Assembly (NCBI GenBank): GCA_963971405.1
Contig: OZ020484.1
Span: 3,224,001-3,288,000 of the forward strand
From: Psococerastis gibbosa
Taxonomy: Eukaryota > Arthropoda > Insecta > Psocodea > Psocidae
DNA length: 64,000 bases
Reading direction: 5' to 3'
Made by a program: the position numbers and the translations under genes. Of the stretch, positions 1 to 10,371 are shown in pieces (the stretch's first letter is position 1; each line of letters opens with the position of its first letter). Below the pieces are notes generated by a model, which made no database searches, was not told the origin of the DNA, and was given only the letters and a program-made list of their open reading frames with translations.

Positions 1-540
1 ATACTGGTGATTTCTTTCACTGGGGTGACTGCATTTGTTCGTGCTATCTAAGTAATCTTGGTACATGGTATGAGTTATCAAAAGTCACTGTCACTTCTCT
101 TACTTGACAGTGATTTATACAAGTTATATTTCGCTTAACAATTAAAGTCGGTTATTCTTTTGTTTAGTTATGCTAAGAAATTTAAGAAGTAGTAATATAG
201 AACTAAAAGCTAGCCAGTTATGGAGCAGTCATGGTGACAGCCTCGGGCATACCTTATGTTTAGGTTACGTGAGACGATCGGAAAGCATTTCGGGGAATTT
301 CGGTTAAGAATGCCAAGTGCATAGGCTAAACCTGAGCGAGTTACTTGCTCTTGCATGCGACTATCAGAGTATTAGAAACAAAGCTATTTTAAATATAGCC
401 TAAATCGGTGACAGTGAGACAGTGACTCAAATCACCAGTATTTTTTTTTGGGTAGGAACGGGTGGTTGCAGTGACCATCGTAGTCACGGTGATAAATCAG
501 TGACAGAAGTACCGCTCCACCTCTAATATAGTTGCAAGGA
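1..540. other. no gene; short inverted repeats
   Basis: I see no coding exon here. The first 12 bases (atactggtgatt) recur as an exact reverse complement at 430-441, and several cactgtcac-type words occur in both orientations. This suggests the inside of a decayed terminal-inverted-repeat element that may begin left of the window. Confidence 0.35.
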
Positions 541-1270
541 AAGAAAGAAAGAGGGAAATGGGTGAAATGTTTTGGAAAAATTGTCTTAAATTAGGGGGGC
601 TTTACGCATTTTGATAGCAGTAAAACATAGTTTCTACAGGCGATGAATACAAGCATTGGCGTAAATTCCCAAAATTTCTGGAGGGGAGGGGCTACAGGAC
701 CCCATGACTTTGATCCCCCGGAGAAAAAAATGGGCCCAAATTAGTGAGGTTATACGAATATTATACCCTGGAGAAAGGGGGGCCCGATGATGATTAGGCC
801 CAAATTAGGGAGGTTTTACGCATTTTGCAAGCAGTACAGCGGAGATTTTACAGACGAACAAACTTACCACTGAGGGGGCCTGGGGGGTCACCCCCGAAGA
901 AAAATTTAGAAAAAATAGGTCTGAAATATCGGGGTTTTAAGCATTTTGATTAATATATTATTGTGGATTGTATAGGCCTTTCGCCTCCATAACGTCTTTG
1001 TCACCAGAAATCCTGGGAGGGGGCCTATGGGTGCTTCTGGGAGGGGGGGGGGGCAGGACACCATCGGATACAGTTTCCAAATCTAGATGTTTTTGCTCTG
1101 TAGTGACAACGCGGGGGTAAGGGACAAAGCCCCCTTTAAATGCGTATAAAATGTGACTGATGTCCCTATCACCTATAATTGGTGTAACACATAACAAAGC
1201 AAAAGTTTTTCCGATAATTCCTGGTACCGCTTGTGAGTGCCATTAATTAAGTTTGTAATCCCAAAATCTC
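541..1270. repeat. G-rich dispersed repeat module
   Basis: This non-coding stretch is built of repeated words: a 'gttttacgcattttg' line, a G-tract, 'gtcacccccgaagaaaaa', and a segment near 960-1060 that also occurs in the tandem repeat at 2155-2559. The same module returns at 1530-2040, 15060-15540, 16591-17235, 17640-17760 and 54890-55480, so it is a dispersed repeat. The short minus-strand reading frame across 958-1197 follows the repeat and is not a gene. Confidence 0.6.
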
Positions 1271-1274
1271 ATTA

Positions 1275-1491
1275 AAAAAAAAAAAAAGACTTTTTATTGC
1301 TTCTATTACTAAGCCAACCTAGCGGAGCTAGGGCTATAAAGCCTTCTCTTACACTCAACTAGGAAGGCCCGGGACCGCCTGCTTAACATGCTCTCCGAAG
1401 TACGGCCAAAAAATGTTGTCAGTGTAAGACTCGAACCAACAACCTTTCGGGTGAAAGTCAAGGGTCTGTACCACTACGCTATATGTCTTGA
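1275..1491 (-). repeat. tRNA-derived SINE (full copy)
   Basis: On the minus strand the head (about 1491-1420) looks like a degenerate tRNA. It has an A-box-like 'tagcgtagtggtac', an anticodon arm containing 'gactttcacc' as in tRNA-Glu(TTC), and a B-box 'ggttcgagtct'. The body follows: a cggag-rich segment, 'gcaggcggtcccgggcc', 'gttgagtgtaag' and 'gctaggttggcttagtaatag', then a simple tail. Partial copies lie at 25535-25660, 27772-27845, 49855-50045 and 50865-51005. It would be transcribed by Pol III and mobilised by a LINE. Confidence 0.65.
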
Positions 1492-2154
1492 CATATCATG
1501 CAGTGGCGGCGCTAGAAATTTTAATGTGGGGGGGGGCAGGGGGGCATGACTTCTATCTGGGGGGCCAATGAAAAAAACAAAACACTTTTCATTGGGAGTA
1601 GCATTGGCGTAAATTCACAAAATTACTGGGGGGGGGGCTTTAGGACCCCAAGACTTTGATTCATTACTCATTCACTGCTGAAGTCTGCCCACCAAATTTT
1701 ATGACTTTATTAATACTTAAATTTTATTTTTTTAAAGTGTATGAAAAACCATTGAATATATAACAAGAGAAAAAAAAGTGGTAAATGGGCCCAAATTAGT
1801 GAGGTTTTGCGAAAGTTATATTCGGGGGAGAGGGGGGTACCGGGGGACTCCCGGAGAGAAAAAAAGAGAAATTAGCCTAAATTAGTGAGGATTTACGGAT
1901 TTTGCAAGAAGTACAGTTGAGATTTTGACGAAGAATAAACTTGCCGGTCAGGGGGGCCCGGGGGTCTCCCCCGGAGAAAAATATCGAAAAAATAGGTCAG
2001 AAGTATTAGGGTTTTAAGCATTTTGAGTAATTTACTTTTGTGAAAGTAATTACTAATTATTAGTCGCCAATTTATGTTGATTCTTTTTCATGATGTCTTT
2101 TCTGTGAAATAGGCATGCCAAAAATTAATTACCCTTTCGATATTGTGGATACTA

Positions 2155-2559
2155 TGCCATTCGCCCCCATAATGTCTTTGTCACCAGAAATCCTGGGGGA
2201 TGCTACGGGTGCCCTATCTACGCCAATGGGGGGTAGGCACACTTTAATGGAAGTGAGTAACTTGTTGCCAAGAACTTGCACATGAACAATGCCATTCGCC
2301 CCCATAATGTCTTTGTCACCAGAAATCCTGGGGGATGCTACGGGTGCCCTATCTACGCCAATGGGGGGTAGGCACACTTTAATGGAAGTGAGTAACTTGT
2401 TGCCAAGAACTTGCACATGAACAATGCCATTCGCCCCCATAATGTCTTTGTCACCAGAAATCCTGGGGGATGCTACGGGTGCCCTATCTACGCCAATGGG
2501 GGGTAGGCACACTTTAATGGAAGTGAGTAACTTGTTGCCAAGAACTTGCACATGAACAA
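2155..2559. repeat. 3 x 135-bp tandem repeat
   Basis: Three essentially identical 135-bp units start at 2155, 2290 and 2425. The period is a multiple of three, so the minus strand stays open for 140 codons (2551-2129) as three copies of a 45-residue peptide. That openness is explained by periodicity; nothing resembles a known domain. A related single unit is present near 960-1060. Confidence 0.85.
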
Positions 2560-2949
2560 ATACAAGTATCCCCCCTTAGACAACACTATAACAGTAACAT
2601 AAGAACAGGAACATACAGGACAATTATAAGACAAAAAATTTTTAAAAATAAAAATAATAGAATATTTTGTGTCGATAATGATCAGCTCAATAATAGCAAG
2701 TTTAGCAACGGTTCCATATACAATATATAATTTTAACTATTTTTCAATGAACCTAACCTAACCAGAGAAAATTGTAAGTAAGAAAATAGATTTTGATATA
2801 AAGGATAATGCAAAAAAAACAGCTTTAGATTATGCTTTTAAATATAACGACACAAATATCTTGAGGTTATTTTTAGTATGGACCAGGGACGAACTCTACA
2901 AATTACAGTAATGAATTAGGTATATTTAGGTATTGAGTGCTACCCTCGC

Positions 2950-3225
2950 ACGCCACTGGCATGAGGGGGCACTTCAACTGTTTTGCTTATTGGGCACACG
3001 AGGCTGACCCATGGGCACTTGATGACGGGTTCCCCACCCCCCATGTGTCCAACCTGTCAGGTACTACTTGATGTACAGCACCTGCTGCTTGTCTGTCCTA
3101 CGTATGCTTGCTACCGCACCTTCCCTAATAAATCCTCTATGAGCGGTATTCTTACTGATGCAGCTACTTTACGCCTACACACGCTCCCGTTTCTGTCCCA
3201 GTCCACTATCTATAAAAATCTGTGA
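2950..3225 (+). pseudogene. LINE fragment: C-terminus after RNase H domain
   Basis: The plus-strand reading frame contains 'IGHTRLTHGHLM', then CPTC, then HLLLVCPTY. This His/Cys-rich tail is typical of the region after the RNase H domain in I/R1/Jockey-related non-LTR retrotransposons. The frame is short and ends naturally near 3225, and no upstream reverse transcriptase is present. It lies inside the hAT-like composite element, so it is a captured, dead 3' fragment. Confidence 0.65.
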
Positions 3226-3635
3226 AAACCATTAATCCATTAAAAAAAAATCGAACAAATAGAAAAGGGCAAACTATTGTAGACGGTACCTGGGCAGCGC
3301 GCTTATAGCAGTTTGCCGAAAAAAAACAATAGTGCACACTATACCAACCCCATTAAAAATTCCAGCATGCAACACATAAACATACAACGCGTAAGCCCCA
3401 AAGGACGTTGCGTTATGATTTACTTCAACTGTTTGTATTTGGATAAAATTGTTTTAGGAAAAATACACGTTATTTATTTATTTATTTTATACCAGTTGTG
3501 TCGAACTTTTTTGAATTAAAATAATTCTTCAATTTAACAATGTCAAATATCTCAAAAGTGGGGGGGGGGCCGGAGAACCTGTTTGGGGGGGGCAGGCCCC
3601 CCGGGCGCCCCCTTGGCGCCGCCACTGATCTCATG

Positions 3636-4335
3636 GCGATTAGGTCTCATAACATGAGACCAATGGCTATTTTCCCGGCCCATATACTAATTTATGTTTA
3701 GCTTAGCAATAGGATAATCCTGGTATTGAATGTCAGTAAGTTAAGGTGTAGTCTGTTGTCTGTAGTTTCTTACAGAATATCACATAATGAAACCTACAAT
3801 ACCTCGACTTCTATGGCCAGGTGGTAACGTGCTTGCACTTGTGCGAGTCTTTACACGCCATGCGATCGGAGACTTGTCGTAGCTCAACACAGGTACTAAC
3901 CTACAGAGGCGACTGAAGAGGTCAATCGGATACATTCATTAAATTGTTGGTATGCGGTTATGCAGTCATTTCCACAGCCTACAGTAACCTACCACAGCAT
4001 TATAAATTGGTGGAGATTGAGGATTAAATAAGTTAAAAAATATATGGGTTGAATTACCCCTCTACTCATGAGCCAGGTCTTCAATACCTTTTACCATAGC
4101 CTATTCGGGAGAGGTATGTGACAAGTTTTCAGCTTGCCCCAAGTACCAACTCCAAATTTAGTGTCAGCTCTTGGAGCTATTGCCAAACCTCACAGAAGTG
4201 GCTCAGCTGCTGTTTTCTTATCTTCTTCGCACTCTTTTCTTCTATTTATTAGTCATCGAGCGTGTGGCCTAGACTGACGATACGAATGGATGTTTGGTAT
4301 TAACGGAAGAATCCTAAATTTCAGGTACCAGCTAG
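3636..4335. other. no gene seen
   Basis: Unique-looking, moderately AT-rich sequence between the hAT-like element and the first Smr-gene exon. I see no exon, RNA gene or clear repeat. It is probably intron or 5' flank of that gene. Confidence 0.4.
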
Positions 4336-4509
4336 AGGGGAGAAGTCATGTTTTTCTTCCGAGGGACTCCCGAAGTCATGGTGGTAGACCCATCTCCCCT
4401 TAGGCGGGAACTACAGGGTTTGTACGAGCTTCGCCAGGCCTACGTGGAGCATGGTGAGATGGCGAACGGTGAGAACGACCACAACGCCGCCGCCCAGTAT
4501 TTCGCAATG
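4336..4509 (+). CDS. Smr-domain protein, exon with DUF1771-like helix
   Basis: This is the first visible exon of a plus-strand gene that continues at 14127-14407 and 18080-18152. Its frame ends exactly at a donor (gcaatg|gtaagt) and joins the next exon in phase 0. The peptide is rich in Arg, Glu and Ala, with 'LRRELQGLYELRQAYVEHGE' followed by a 'HNAAAQYFAM' stretch. That resembles the DUF1771 helical region which precedes Smr domains in NEDD4-binding-protein-2-like proteins; in that family it is thought to help the nuclease-like Smr domain contact nucleic acid. The 5' border is uncertain: an in-frame stop at 4333-4335 means either an acceptor at ctag|agg (used here) or initiation at the ATG at 4348. 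Confidence 0.6.
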
Positions 4510-4547
4510 GTAAGTCTTTCTTCTAATGTTATGGGAGCTTTGAACAC

Positions 4548-5275
4548 AGGCGGCTATTCCACCGGCAGTTTTACTTCATATTTGATTTTGTCATTGACGT
4601 TAGTTTTGTTTTAAGTTGACTATTATGTAGATACTTAACTTATCTATTATAAAATAAGCTATAATATGGTAGCAGACTCTTTAATCACATTTGATGTCTG
4701 CTACCATATTATAACTTAATCCATTTACAAAAGACCTATACAATTTAGCGGATGTCCTAGACGTTAAACAATTATATATAAAAAACTCAATTAGTACACA
4801 AATCAAAAACAGAATTTAATATCTGTACAACACTCACACAACACAAGATGGCTCCACACACATCCTTTCACATAACAAACTGTTCGAACCACAAGATCTC
4901 AAACACCAATCTGAATATATAGGCATATCATATTACAATAAACTACCAATCCAAATAAAGTAATTAAAAAACTTAAATTGTTTCAAAAGAGCAGTTACAC
5001 AATGGATAAAGACCGAACTACCACCAACATAAAAGTATACCACCCCGTACACACTCCACCCCCCCCCCCTCCCCCATAGTCAAATAGTACAAGTCGCACA
5101 CGGGCCCTTGCCTTGCGATATGGACTTAAGAAAACGCTGTAACATGGCATTATTATATATTATTATATTCTTCGATAACTTAATTTAGAATAGATAAGTT
5201 AAGTATCTACATAACAGTCTCCTTAAAACAAAACAGGCGTCAATGACAAAATATGAAGTAATGGAATACCCGCCT
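4548..5275. mobile_element. MITE-like element with long inverted repeats
   Basis: About 110 bp at the left (aggcggctattcca ... cttatctattataaaataag) return in inverted form at the right (5165-5275). The element sits in the intron just after the Smr-gene exon and contains an older LINE tail. Single ends of the same family occur near 6035-6090, 17800-17910, 18205-18220 and 24810-24890. No transposase is present and no convincing target duplication is visible. Confidence 0.6.
4725..5030 (+). pseudogene. LINE fragment: CR1/Jockey-type RT C-terminal tail
   Basis: Read with a few stops, the plus strand gives 'YIGISYYNKLPIQIK' followed by 'NCFKRAVTQWIK'. This matches the usual end of CR1/Jockey-type ORF2 proteins (a YN.LP..IK motif, then an FK..L..WL motif). 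The copy is short, broken by stops and nested in the inverted-repeat element, so it is a dead fragment. Confidence 0.5.
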
Positions 5276-6160
5276 ATACTGCCGAGTCTAAATATAGTCC
5301 TGTCAGTTTTTCTTTATGAATTCTATCCATCAGCGCGCCTTGTATTTGTGCCCTGACTGTGACGAGTTCCAGATATCCACGTCCAGGTTTGTACGTTCGG
5401 GTGAACCCCGGTGTACTTCTGCCGGCCTGGCCTCAAGGACGGTTCCGGGGGGGGGGGGTAGGGGGGTAGCTGCCCCCCCCCTGAAATTTGGTAAATCGAT
5501 TGTAAACTAATTTATTACGCTCTAACTTCATCGATCCTACATGTTTGTACATGTCTTTCCTATTTTGACCCCCTCCAAATAGGCTGGATCCGTCCCTGCC
5601 TGGCCGTGGGATCCGCACAGCATTTGGTAAGTCCACTCTCACCAGACGCTCTCGTCTTAAATATTTCAGTCTCGACAATAACAATCAATTTTTCCCTAAT
5701 TGGTAGGTATCCTTTAACAGGGGTGTCCGCGCGGGTGGGGATACCCCACACCTCGGTTTTCATCATATCCTACATACAGTATAACGAATGTTATCAAGTT
5801 TGAACCCATGGTAGATGAGTCTCCAAATTTTATGGGCTTTACACTTGACGTAAACCGGAACCTGTACATTCTTTATAATAATTATCCATGAGTATATTTA
5901 CCAAAATAGATAATCATAAATATCGATGGTAAATGATTGGTCTAATGCCTCGACCAGATTAATCGATAAGCCGGCTGTTCCACTTTTCAGTTTTTCTTCA
6001 TTTGTGCATTAAAAATTGATGACATTTTGGTTTTAATGAGACTATTATGTAGATACTAACTTATCTATAATAAATTAAGTTATATATATATGAATATACA
6101 CAAAGTACAACTACTAAAACTGAAACTACTTATAAAATATATTTATGTAAAATATTTCCA
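5276..6160. other. no gene; poly-G tract and MITE end
   Basis: There is no convincing exon. A long G-tract at about 5446-5485 carries the poly-G/poly-C style seen in neighbouring repeats, and 6035-6090 repeats the 'tgtagatac...cttatctat' end of the inverted-repeat family at 4548-5275. Short reading frames on both strands around 5316-5803 show no recognisable domain. Confidence 0.4.
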
Positions 6161-6161
6161 G

Positions 6162-8451
6162 TTTATACGTAGCCTAGTAGGATAAGGAAAGCTTTGTGAT
6201 GGTCGAAATTTTCGATTCCGAGATTCCAACGGATTTACATGTTCCAAAAGTGTTTTTTTACGAAATGGTTAGGTTAGGATCGGTCTGTTGCTCTGTCTGT
6301 CTGGCCGTATGCCTGTCTGTCTGTTCATCGATTTCCGGGCAAACTACTCGGCCGATTTTGAGACCATTTTTTTTTTATTTTGGGCTAACTAAATTTGGGG
6401 GGTTTTATTTTCAAACCACTCCAAAAAAACGTCTAAAAAATTAATTTCTAAAAAACAGCTCCAATACGATTTCTTTTAAATTCACATATTATATTTAGTG
6501 GAGTGCAATTAGACAAAAACCTCGGAATCCAGGGACAGTCCATTAATATTTAATAAAATATAAAAAATGTGTTGTTAGTGGTAGGTAGAAAAAAGTTAAA
6601 AAAAAAATTTTCACCGCGCTCAATTTTTAGCTACAGGGTGTGGCCGCATAACTTCCTATTTTTGTAATGCGCGCCATTCGGTCGGTGGATGTCGTTGCGA
6701 AGTGTTTATGGTCTCGTTCGAGAGGTGAGACTAGACACTTTTGTCTTAGGCGTACATAGTTCCAAAGATGAAAACATTTAGTTCACGTCTCCCAATATCG
6801 ATACATTTATTAGTGGAGCACCGTAAGTCAAAAAAATGGTAAAGCCTCGGAAATCAGGGACAGTCCATGATTATTTATAAAAACTACGAAAATGTGTTTT
6901 TAATAGTATATAGAGAAATGTTAAAAAAAATTTTGCCCGCTCAATTTTTAACTACAGGGTGTGGCAGCGTAACTTCCTGTTTTGTAATGCGCACCATTCG
7001 GTCGGTTTATGTCGTAACGGCGTGTTAGTGGTCTCGTTCGAAAGGTGGGACTATAAAGTTCTGTCTTACATAGTTTTGAAGACCAAAACGTTAAGATCCC
7101 GTCTTCCAATCTCGATACAATGAGTGTTAGTGGAGCGCCGTGAGTAAAAAAAATGGTTATGCCTCGGAATTCAGTCAATGCATATTTATAAAAACTTCAA
7201 AAATGTGTTTTTATTAGAATATAGAAAAATGTTAAAAAAAACATTTTTGCCCTTTCTCAATTTTAACTACAGGGTGCGGCAAAACAACTTCCTGTTTTGT
7301 AATGCGCGCCATTCGGTCGGTTATTGTCTTAACGGAGTGTTAGTGGTTTCGTTCGAGAGCCGGGACTATAAACTTCTGTCTTACATTGTTTTGAAGTTCA
7401 AAACATTAAGATCACGTCTTCCAATCTCGATACAATTAGTATTGGTGGAGCACCGTGAGTAAAAAAAGAATTGGTAACCCTGTAGTTCAAAATTGAGAGG
7501 GGGCAAAAATTTTCTATATACTATATTGAAAACACATTTTTGAAGTTTTTATAAATATGCATTGACTGAATTCCGAGGCATAACCATTTTTTTTACTCAC
7601 GGCGCTCCACTTACACTCATTGTATCGAGATTGGAAGACGGGATCTTAACGTTTTGATCTTCAAAACTACGTAAGACAGAACTTTATGGTCCCACCTTTC
7701 GAACGAGACCACTAACACACCGTTACGACATAAACCGACCGAATGGGGCGCATTACAAGACAGGAAGTTACGCTGCCACACCCTGTAGATAAAAATTGTG
7801 AGCGGGCAAAAAATTTTTTTAACATTTCTCTATATACTATTAAAAACACATTTTTATAATTTTTATAAATATTCATGGACTGTCCCTGGATTCCGAGGTT
7901 TTGCCATATTTTTGTCTAATTGCACTCCACTAATCGTAGTCGTTATTAATTTTAACAAAATGCGGGGGGTCGCTTTCACCTTGATAGTTTGGTTCTGGGG
8001 GTAAAAAAATAAAAATAACTCAATTTTCATGAAAAAAAATTACTAAAAAATAATTTTTCTGCGGAACCTTTCTCTCCATGATTTCTACCTTCAGGTATGT
8101 TTTAGGTGTCCAATAGGGTACGGGAACAAAAACAAATAGGTTGCATCCCCAAAAAAATATTTGCTTCTGTGCAAAAAATTATTTTTTGAGAAATTATGGA
8201 AAATACCCGCTCCAATACATTACGTGCCATGTGTCATTGTTACTACTGTTACAATGTATTGGTCTGTTCGTTCCAGAATATGCGATTAGTTTTAAGGGGT
8301 TTTTAATATATTGAGGTGGACCCCCCCCCCCTCTTCGAGGGGTCTGAAATTTAACCATGCATAGGGAAATTATTTCCTATGAACTTACACATGTCTATAT
8401 CTACTAATTTATAAATTGGAAAGCATGTTCGAGTAAACTCGGACCGGTTCT
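6162..8451 (+). mobile_element. helentron/DINE-1-like element, split by a foldback insertion
   Basis: This copy starts with the decayed end gtttatacgtagcc and a (tgtc)n-rich core, and ends at cgagtaaactcggaccggttct (given in two parts: cgagtaaactcg, gaccggttct). It is the same family as copies at 24069, 26586, 39564, 48130, 52402, 55639, 61100 and elsewhere. Family features are a start TTGCTTTCCAATTTATA, a sub-terminal inverted copy of GCTTTCCAATTTAT, a CGAGTNNACTCG hairpin just before the end, and no target duplication. Together these suggest a non-autonomous helentron. The copy is interrupted at 6498-7930 by a foldback element, so it is the older of the two. Confidence 0.65.
6498..7930. mobile_element. 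foldback element of ~320-bp tandem units, TA target site
   Basis: The ends are an inverted pair, gtggagtgcaattagac at 6498 and its reverse complement ending at 7930, flanked by TA on both sides (6496-6497, 7931-7932). The left arm is three tandem units of about 320 bp starting near 6498, 6815 and 7129. Each begins tagtggag and contains 'acagggtg...acttcctgtttt' and 'ccattcggtcggt'. The right arm is about one and a half units in the opposite orientation, so 6.5-7.45 kb pairs with 7.47-7.93 kb. No transposase is encoded. The TA target is consistent with Tc1/mariner-type mobilisation, but the family is not one I recognise. Confidence 0.65.
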
Positions 8452-8898
8452 TAATATTACTATATATAACATTAACTTATATTTAATATTTTCTGAGCCT
8501 ATGAATTGGTTAAGTTCAGCGATTTTCAAAATTAATTTTTTTTTATTGTGCAAAAATTGTCAAATTAAGAAGATTCCTCCTATCCAGATAATAGTCAGAT
8601 TACGAGACAGCATGTATAGGACAAAAGAATCATATATAATGTCGTAGTCTGACGAGCTCGAGTATTTCAAAATGGTGATTTTTCTGTTGTTGCAAATTCT
8701 AATAAATAATTGCCACGACCTTGCGCAGGCCCGTAGCCAAGGGGGGGGGGGAAGGAATAGGTGACCATGCACCCCCCCCCCCCAAATTTTATCGGATGGT
8801 CATTGTATTTATAGCCTTACAGGTGAATTAATACGGATGTAGCATTGATAAAAAATATGCGTTCTTGCCCCCCCCCCAAAAAAAAAAATCCTGAGTGC
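8452..8898. other. no gene; G/C-tract repeat
   Basis: Non-coding AT-rich DNA with a short repeat at about 8725-8890. This begins 'cccgtagccaaggggg' and ends in a poly-C run, the same kind of unit as near 17180 and 62720. Confidence 0.45.
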
Positions 8899-10371
8899 TG
8901 TAACCTTACTTCAGTTTCAATTCAATGGAAACCAAATCATGAGATAATGTAAGGTATGATATATTGAGAATAGGTTTTTCTTATATGGGAACAGACAAAC
9001 TCACGCCGCTTCCTCATACAAACGGACTACTTTCTTTAATTTCTCGTATCTTCTTGCTGAATACGATAAATTAATGAGTTGGCAATGCTTAACAAAATTC
9101 ATCCTTTTCACTTTATAGGGTTGGTGAACCCGAAACATCGAATCTCTAATTGTGTTTGCTAATTCAGTTAATGAAATTGTCAATTTAAATGGACTTGCCT
9201 GTTCGGCCGAATTGGCCTGGGCCACAGGGCTACTTTGTTTATTCGGACTAGTCAACACTTGACTATCGTCATTCAAGTTAAAATTTGCATCAGTCATCAC
9301 TGCTGACATGTAATGTAATTAGTAATTATGGACCAACCAGAAACTGTTGATCCCAGGTAACTTTTTATTTGCTTTCTTATTGAATTGACATTCGATGAGT
9401 TACTAAATGAAAAATCAGAATCCCTTTCTTGGAGTTTTCTAGCTATTTCGAATAAATGTTCTCTCGTCGCTCTATTAATAAATCTCTCATTATTCATGTT
9501 GACAACTATCAACAAATAAATTATATTCATAAAATTTTGGGCTTACATGATGATAGATACACTACAGTAAGTGACACTAGTATTATTATTGAATTTACCT
9601 ATGCAAAAAAATTATATATTATTAAATTTTTTATTAATTAATAATTTAGAATTTCATTTATATATTAAAAAGATTATTAGGCTACTCCTAGCTAGTTATT
9701 GAAAAGAATTTTCTTTTTATATTTATTTTGAAATGTAAGTAATTACGCATAAACTAAGCTTTAATAAATGTGGACCCAAAGAATATCCGCATTTAGCCTC
9801 GATAACACATACCCTTACCAGTAATGCCAGTTGGCGTAATTAGTATTGAAAATCAAAATGTTGTGTTCCCAGATGGTAAACCTCAAACATAATTTATCAT
9901 CAACCGTTAAGCTGAAACTACTTAAAATATAAAATCCTGAATATGCTTTAACTATATGAGCATTCCCATTGGTGAATGAAAAGTGATCAAAGAATCCACC
10001 AGACAAACACAAGCACGAACACGCACAAGTCAAGTATACACATGAAAAAAATTGTATATTTATTAAAAAAACCTTCTGAAAAACAGCTATTTTCCAATGG
10101 GCTGAGGAATAGAGTCATGCGCTTATCTTCTCAAATTAAAGCAGGAAAGAACTATTTAAAATTATAAAATTTAAGTTGAATGAAAAGTTCTAAAATAAGT
10201 TAATGTTAAAAATTTAAGTTATAAAAATTATTGTAGGCCCTACGTTGGATCGCCATTTTATGTGACCTTACTTCAGTTTCAATTCAATGGAAACCAAATC
10301 ATGAGATAAAGTAAGGTATGATATATTGAGGATAGGTTTTTAATTATATGAGAACAGACAAACTAACGCCG
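8899..10371 (-). mobile_element. small LTR-like element with ~105-bp direct repeats
   Basis: Two direct repeats of about 105 bp, 8899-9003 and 10261-10366, are over 90% identical by eye and share the following cgccgct. The left copy reads TG...CA at its borders, as LTRs do. Between them the minus strand carries two gag-like reading frames (9530-9297 and 9309-9001), and the stop codon of the second lies at the edge of the left repeat. No protease, reverse transcriptase or integrase is present. The arrangement fits a heavily deleted or non-autonomous LTR element, although a simple duplication cannot be excluded. Confidence 0.45.
9001..9530 (-). pseudogene. gag-like reading frames, function unknown
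   Basis: Two overlapping minus-strand frames lie between direct repeats. The upstream one (77 codons) contains 'ATREHLFEIARKLQERD' and a polar Ser/Asn stretch, reminiscent of the helical N-terminus of retroelement Gag proteins or of an SAP-like fold. The downstream one (102 codons) is Ser/Gln-rich and then basic, with 'LTELANTIRDSM'. They overlap in different frames, so a shift or splice would be needed to make one protein. I do not recognise a precise family; the Gag suggestion rests on composition and on the flanking repeats. Confidence 0.35.

Larger units (their letters stand above)
1501..3627. mobile_element. hAT-like non-autonomous composite element
   Basis: The element opens with cagtggcggcgc and closes with gcgccgccactg, an inverted pair starting CAGTG as is usual for hAT elements. 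The flanking octamers are atatcatg (1493-1500) and atctcatg (3628-3635), 7 of 8 identical, as expected for an aged 8-bp hAT target duplication. The interior holds G-rich modules, a perfect 3 x 135-bp tandem repeat and a LINE RNase H tail, but no transposase. It would depend on a transposase made elsewhere. Confidence 0.65.

Noticed and set aside
6196-6444. Reading frames with runs of CLSVCLSVC or DRQSDRQ in both strands (also at 26699, 48778, 56031, 60872, 61112)
   Set aside because: They come from the (tgtc)n/(gaca)n core of the helentron-like repeat and recur with every copy. No start, splice or domain evidence supports a protein.
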